Shown: piece by piece, positions 32,820-37,000 of the stretch | Position numbering within the stretch: position 1 is the stretch's first letter | How the letters are laid out: the number at the start of each line of letters is the position of its first letter | Assembly (NCBI GenBank): GCA_020831485.1 | Contig: JAFIGG010000035.1 | Coordinates: forward strand, 1 to 37,000 | Source of the DNA: Opitutales bacterium | GTDB lineage: Bacteria; Verrucomicrobiota; Verrucomicrobiia; Opitutales; Oceanipulchritudinaceae | Reading direction: 5' to 3' | Length of the DNA: 37,000 nt | Program-made: the position numbers and the translations under genes | Notes under the pieces: generated by a model | The model's input: only the letters and a program-made list of their open reading frames with translations | Databases searched by the model: none | Told to the model about the DNA's origin: nothing

Positions 32820-33371
32820 TTAGAATGCAAACGGCTGGGTCGCCGTTTCAGCCACTGCACGGGGAATGCCCTGTTCGCTCAGCCAGTGGATACACCAGGC
32901 GCGGAAGCCCGGTCGCCCGCCGTCCTGAAAGGGAACCAGGACTTCCATCAACTCCGCGCTAATCCGGTTTAGTTGCGGACGGATGTCTTCGCGCAGATCC
33001 GGCGTTTCATCCGCTGGCAGTTCCTCACCTCTACGCCAATCTTCAATCCGCAGGCGTTGCCACTGCCTGGAGGCACGGAATTGAGCATCAAAGAGGCTTT
33101 CGACAAAAGCGCTACCGAGCCCATGTGGCTCTGCTTGCTCGGTGAGGCTTTTCAGCAGCTCTGTCTCGCGCTCCGGGTCGTGAACGGGATCATCGGATAG
33201 GTATTTGCTCCAAGCCACATCGGGGGCGACCTGAAGGCGTTCTGCTATCAGCCCAGCCAGACGCTCTTCTTGCGGCGTGGGCTCATAGTCAGGAACCGGC
33301 GACTCAGACTTTGAGCAGCCCGCGAGCACAATACTAAGGGAGAGGACAGAAAGAGAAAGAAACCTGTGCAT
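32820..33371 (-). CDS. Exported chorismate mutase of the *AroQ (gamma) type, lipoprotein
   Basis: Predicted to convert chorismate to prephenate outside the cytoplasm. The signal MHRFLSLSVLSLSIVLAGC ends in a lipobox with Cys19. The mature part matches secreted *AroQ enzymes: ERLAGLIAERLQVAPDVAWSKY, then DPVHDPERETELL, AFVESLFDAQFRASRQWQ, and a C-terminal DLREDIRPQLNRISAEL. Candidate active-site residues are Arg45, Lys56, Arg68, Glu69 and Gln97. Length, 183 residues, fits. The lipid anchor is a variation, because the best known *AroQ proteins are soluble periplasmic. It lies 54 bases downstream of fur and may be co-transcribed. Assignment is from motif order, with no database check. Confidence 0.72.
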   Translation of the reverse strand: MHRFLSLSVLSLSIVLAGCSKSESPVPDYEPTPQEERLAGLIAERLQVAPDVAWSKYLSDDPVHDPERETELLKSLTEQAEPHGLGSAFVESLFDAQFRASRQWQRLRIEDWRRGEELPADETPDLREDIRPQLNRISAELMEVLVPFQDGGRPGFRAWCIHWLSEQGIPRAVAETATQPFAF

Positions 33372-33425
33372 TCTCTAAATGCGAATAACAATGCAATTTG
33401 GGGTCAATGGAAAAGGGCTGCGGCC

Positions 33426-33881
33426 TTATTTCGCAGGGTCTGCTTCTTTTTCGCAGGCTTTGCAGGTCCCGAAAACTTCGATCACGTGGTTGATCTCAGA
33501 GAAGCCGGCCCTTTGCGCGATGGATTCCAGTTCGTGGGCGGCGCAGAAATCGATGGGTTCCGCGTGGTGACAGTGGCGGCAGATAATGTGGTGGTGGTGC
33601 TGTTCGGCTTCGACCCATTCAAAGAGCTGAGTACCGTTTTCCAGAATTATGCGCTGGACCCGACCGAGCGAAAGCATCGACTCGAGATTGCGGTAGACCG
33701 TGACCAGGTCGGAGGGGCCGAAGCCCGCGTTCTGGCGGATCTCTTCGGCGGACTGGGGCTTTGAAGCCTCGTAGAGTTCGCGCAGAATGCGTTCACGAGG
33801 CTTGGTCATACGCATGCCCTGCTCGCGCATGATCTCGGCGATTTGATCGATGAACTGGTCAGTCTTTGCTTTGGAACTCAT
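33426..33881 (-). CDS. Fur family metal-responsive repressor
   Basis: A 151-residue winged-helix regulator. The DNA-binding domain contains MTKPRERILRELYEASKPQS and SDLVTVYRNLESMLSLG. The metal region is EAEQHHHHIICRHCHHAEP, with a CxxC pair, and a second CxxC (GTCKACE) sits near the C-terminus, giving the structural zinc site. Fur, Zur and PerR cannot be separated with confidence by inspection. The ATG overlaps the smc stop by four bases, so the repressor is translated from the smc transcript. Confidence 0.93.
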   Translation of the reverse strand: MSSKAKTDQFIDQIAEIMREQGMRMTKPRERILRELYEASKPQSAEEIRQNAGFGPSDLVTVYRNLESMLSLGRVQRIILENGTQLFEWVEAEQHHHHIICRHCHHAEPIDFCAAHELESIAQRAGFSEINHVIEVFGTCKACEKEADPAK

Positions 33882-36800
33882 CCCTCTGTCGTCGCTGGCG
33901 CTTCTTCGATCTCCAGCTTTTCGGCTTTGCCAGAGGACGCGTTGAAACGCATGCTGATCATCTTGGATACACCTTTTTCCTGCATCGTAGCACCGTAGAT
34001 GGTGTCGGCAACACTGATCGTACGTTTGTTGTGCGTGATAATGAGGAACTGGGAGAACTCCAGGAACTGCTCCAACATGTGCGTGAATCGGCCGATATTG
34101 GCGTCGTCCAGAGGGGCGTCGATTTCATCGAGCACACAGAATGGACTCGGCTTCACCATGTAGATGGCAAACAGCAGGGCGACCGCCGTCATCGTCTTCT
34201 GGCCACCGCTGAGCAATGCAAGGCTTTTCAGGCGGGTGCCGGGAGGCGAGGCGGTGATGTCGATGCCGGATTCCAGCACGTCTTCGTTGTCCACCAGGGT
34301 CAAGTCGGCTTTGCCGCCGCCAAACAGAGTGGTGAAGGTGTATTGGAAGTTCTTGCGGATCTGGGCAAAGGTATTGGTGAAGAGCTCATAGCTGGTGTTG
34401 TTGATCTCGTCGATCGCCTGCATCAGCTCTTCCTTGGCCGCCCAGAGGTCTTCGCTCTGGTTCTTGAGGAAGTCATGGCGCTCTTTCAGCTCCTTGTATT
34501 CCTCGATCGCCACCAGGTTGACCGGCCCCATTGCCTGAATTCGGCCCCGCAGGTTCTTCACTTCCTCCTCGATTTCCTTCCAGTCGGTATTGTCGAGTTG
34601 GGCCCGTTCCTCCTCGTTGGGTTCCGGGCGATCTTCTTCATCTTCAAAGTCCTCAGGGGATTCTTCCTCAATATCCACCTTAATGCGGTCTGGCAGCGAT
34701 TCACCGGCCTGCCACAGTTCGTTTTTCCAATCGATCTGGCTGGGCTCTACTTCGTATTCCCGCTGCAGCTCGTCGACGATGAATTGAAGTTGTGACTGCT
34801 GCCGCGCGACCTGTACATCCAGCTGGTTCAAAGTCTTGGATAACTGATCATGGCTTTCGCGTTTGTGAGAGAATCCGGATTCAACCGTCTCGATTTCCTG
34901 TTCGACCGCTTTAAGAGCGACGCGGTTCTTTTCGAGCTCGACCATCAGCGTTTTCAGCTGTTCTTCAATTTCCGCTGCCTTCTCACCCTGAATCTGAGTC
35001 TCTTCGTCGAGCTTGCGCTTCTGCCCCTGTAAACCTTGCTTTTCGCTCTGTCGCTTGGCGACGGTTTTTTCAACCTCAGCGTTTTTGGATTTAATTTCTT
35101 CGAGGCCCCGGTCGAGTAGTTCCAGCCGTTGGCGTTTTTCGGCGATCTCCAGCCGTGCTTCGTTAAAGCTCTCGCGCAGTGTTTCGCGTTGTTCCCGAAC
35201 AGCAGCTACCTGCTCCTCGCAAGCAGTGATCTTCTTCTTCTGGTTTTCGATGTCCGTCTCGGTTGCCGAAAGTTCTGCCTGTGCCTTTTCCAGGCGCTTC
35301 ATGGAATCGTCGCGACTTTGTTCCAGCTTCTCCAGGTCGCGCTGCTTGTTTTCGTTCAGGCCACGGTTTTGGGCGAGATTCTTGCGGGCGCTCTCGAGTT
35401 GGGCACTGATGGTCGACAATTCCTCTCTGGTTTCATCGATCCGCTTACGCTGGTCCTCCAGTCGGCGTTCGTTGGCGTCCATTTTCCCCTGTAGCTGCTC
35501 CGCCTGCAGTTTGGCCTTTTCCTGCTGGTCGGCCAGGTTTTCCAGCTCTTTTTTGAGGGTTTTGATCTGGTTCTCACGATCGAGAAAACTGCCGTCCTTG
35601 CCCTTGCGGTTGCCCGAAATAACCATGCCCCGGGAACTGACCAGGTCGAGTTGTTCGGTGACCACCCATTCGAAATCGAAATCGGGGTTTTCGGACCAGA
35701 ATGCGAGAAAGGCCTCGAGGGATTCAGCCAGGTAACAACCGTTGAGGTAACGTCCCAAAAAGGCATCCATCTGCGCGCTCTTGGAGCGTGCCACAGAGCG
35801 GGCAGCTTGAATGCCGGCTGGCAGGTCTTTGTCTGTAAATTGCTTGGGCTCCTTTGCCGATGGCGGCTGAAACAGCAGGCTGGCACGGCCAAGTTTGTCG
35901 TCCCGCAGTTTCTGGGCAACTGGCTCAATGCGGCGAAAGTCGTTGAGGTAAATACCGTCGGTGGCCGTGCCCAGCAGGCTTTCAATCGCGTGCGTCCAGC
36001 GCGCATCGACCTGTATCTGCTTCAGAAAGAGGGCGTAGCCATCGGCCTCGATGGTACCCTCCAGTTTGCCCTGGAGAATTGCGCGTGCGCCCTCTGAAAA
36101 GCCTTCGAACTTTGCCTGCAGGCCCTCGAGCACGCCGATGCGACCCTGCGAGGCGGCGTTCTGGCGGTCGCCCTCCTGAATCCGGCGTTGCAGCTCGCGG
36201 AATTCATTCAGCAGGGATTCGCCCGTCTCTTTGAGTTCCTGTAACCGGTTTTCCTGTTTCTCCCGGTCCTGCAGACGTCGTTCACGGGTGTGGTTGAGCT
36301 GCTGAACATCCTGATCGAGTAGTTCGGCCTCTTCCTTCAACCGATGTATCTCCTCCATCAGGTTGGCATGCCGGCTTTCGTAGGTTTTGAGGTCGACCTC
36401 AATAGTCGTGCAGCTCGAACGCAGGCGTGCAATTGAGCCCTCTTTGACCAGCAGGGTTTGGCGGCTGCGCGATAACTCCAGTTCTGCGGCTCCGAGTTGT
36501 TGCTGGAGTTCCGCCAGTTCGGCGCTTTTCTGTTGAAAAACTTCATCCGAATTGCCGAACAGGTTGAGCTGCTCCTGCTTTGCCTGAGTTTCACCGGCCA
36601 GACGCTCCTTGAGCATCTTCATCTGCTGTTGCAGCTCCCGGATTTCGTTTTCCAGCTCATCCTCGCGGCGGTTCAGATCTTCCTTGCGCACTGCCGCAAA
36701 TTCGGCCCGGTTTTGCGCGTTTTCCTTCTCGCTGCGGAGGTTGAAGACCTGCTGTTGCTGCTCCTGCAGGGCATAGTTGATGTCGTTGCGGCGATTGCGT

Positions 36801-37000
36801 TTGCCGCTGAGACTTGCCTCGGCGTTGGCCAACTCGCGCTCGAGTTTTTCGACCTGTTCACGCAGCACATTGGCTTTGCGCTCACTGTCGACCATCTCGC
36901 CGTTCAATTGTGCCCAGCGCCAGGCACCCCATGCCTGATCCAGCCGTGTCAGGCGCCGACGAATGCGCTTATAGCGCAGGGCTTTGGAAGCTTGCCTTTT
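33878..37000 (-). CDS. smc: Chromosome segregation protein SMC, 5' end beyond window
   Basis: The C-terminal roughly 1,040 residues of an SMC ATPase; the frame is open to base 37000 and the N-terminal Walker A head lies outside. From N to C: coiled coil, the hinge domain at about 36170-35800 (GVLEGLQAKFEGFSEG, then IESLLGTATDGIYLND), a second coiled coil, then the C-terminal head with the ABC signature LSGGQKTMTAVALLFAIYMV and Walker B block FCVLDEIDAPLDDANI. An acidic segment (EEESPEDFEDEEDRPEPNEE) lies near the second coiled coil and the head. SMC condenses and helps segregate the chromosome with ScpAB, not seen here. It is followed by fur with a four-base overlap. Confidence 0.96.
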   Translation of the reverse strand, partial: KRQASKALRYKRIRRRLTRLDQAWGAWRWAQLNGEMVDSERKANVLREQVEKLERELANAEASLSGKRNRRNDINYALQEQQQQVFNLRSEKENAQNRAEFAAVRKEDLNRREDELENEIRELQQQMKMLKERLAGETQAKQEQLNLFGNSDEVFQQKSAELAELQQQLGAAELELSRSRQTLLVKEGSIARLRSSCTTIEVDLKTYESRHANLMEEIHRLKEEAELLDQDVQQLNHTRERRLQDREKQENRLQELKETGESLLNEFRELQRRIQEGDRQNAASQGRIGVLEGLQAKFEGFSEGARAILQGKLEGTIEADGYALFLKQIQVDARWTHAIESLLGTATDGIYLNDFRRIEPVAQKLRDDKLGRASLLFQPPSAKEPKQFTDKDLPAGIQAARSVARSKSAQMDAFLGRYLNGCYLAESLEAFLAFWSENPDFDFEWVVTEQLDLVSSRGMVISGNRKGKDGSFLDRENQIKTLKKELENLADQQEKAKLQAEQLQGKMDANERRLEDQRKRIDETREELSTISAQLESARKNLAQNRGLNENKQRDLEKLEQSRDDSMKRLEKAQAELSATETDIENQKKKITACEEQVAAVREQRETLRESFNEARLEIAEKRQRLELLDRGLEEIKSKNAEVEKTVAKRQSEKQGLQGQKRKLDEETQIQGEKAAEIEEQLKTLMVELEKNRVALKAVEQEIETVESGFSHKRESHDQLSKTLNQLDVQVARQQSQLQFIVDELQREYEVEPSQIDWKNELWQAGESLPDRIKVDIEEESPEDFEDEEDRPEPNEEERAQLDNTDWKEIEEEVKNLRGRIQAMGPVNLVAIEEYKELKERHDFLKNQSEDLWAAKEELMQAIDEINNTSYELFTNTFAQIRKNFQYTFTTLFGGGKADLTLVDNEDVLESGIDITASPPGTRLKSLALLSGGQKTMTAVALLFAIYMVKPSPFCVLDEIDAPLDDANIGRFTHMLEQFLEFSQFLIITHNKRTISVADTIYGATMQEKGVSKMISMRFNASSGKAEKLEIEEAPATTEG

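Noticed and set aside
33866-34795. 309-codon + strand ORF opposite the 3' end of smc
   Set aside because: The SMC head motifs on the minus strand are unambiguous; the opposite peptide is a shadow.

Overview
The window reads as ordinary chromosome from a Gram-negative, polysaccharide-degrading bacterium. My best guess is Verrucomicrobiota, class Opitutae (a Coraliomargarita/Puniceicoccales-like lineage). That rests on gene style and content, not on a database comparison: a Pal-type lipoprotein, a fused IspDF, secreted glycan-active enzymes beside housekeeping genes, and few clear Shine-Dalgarno sites. Coding density is very high. I see no rRNA, tRNA, CRISPR array, prophage or insertion sequence, and no gene-free stretch longer than about 250 bases.

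Region by region. (1) 1-4060: a small glycan-degradation group on the + strand, with a secreted sialate O-acetylesterase-type SGNH esterase, an internally deleted GH29 fucosidase-like gene overlapping its stop codon, and a secreted PL22-like beta-propeller. It ends at an 86-bp palindromic repeat. (2) 4054-12484, minus strand: a tightly overlapping housekeeping operon, PLP aminotransferase, HIT hydrolase, PhoH ATPase, PgpH-like HD phosphohydrolase, YbeY, TlyA, NAD kinase, with a secreted GH43 enzyme translationally coupled at its end. (3) 12591-14484: rpmB (+), a two-way terminator, then pal and a NarL-type response regulator on the minus strand. (4) 14485-18386, + strand: a DapF homologue with both catalytic cysteines changed to serine, an aldo/keto reductase, an S51 peptidase and an NRAMP-like transporter without the DPGN motif. 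(5) 18431-20938, minus strand: an aspartate/aromatic aminotransferase followed by a dGTPase. (6) 21080-27451: ndk with a small membrane protein, ispDF diverging from ispE (three MEP-pathway activities in two genes), ptsI, a methyltransferase and prs. (7) 27590-32705, + strand: HtrA/DegP protease, SurE, a secreted protein made of three repeats, and an intracellular GH51 arabinofuranosidase. (8) 32727-37000: a second, inverted copy of the 86-bp repeat, then a minus-strand run smc (cut by the window edge), fur and a lipoprotein exported chorismate mutase.

How it fits together: the glycan enzymes (GH43, GH51, PL22-like, esterase, GH29 remnant) point to use of pectin/arabinan- and fucose-rich polysaccharides. 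The core genes cover isoprenoid precursors, nucleotide and PRPP metabolism, RNA maturation and envelope quality control. The most unusual items are the Ser/Ser DapF homologue, the two inverted 86-bp intergenic repeats (one supplying the stop codon of the GH43 gene), the in-frame deletion in the fucosidase, the NRAMP homologue without its metal-binding motif, and the three-repeat secreted protein. I do not see a multi-gene defence or biosynthetic system that I would call undescribed.
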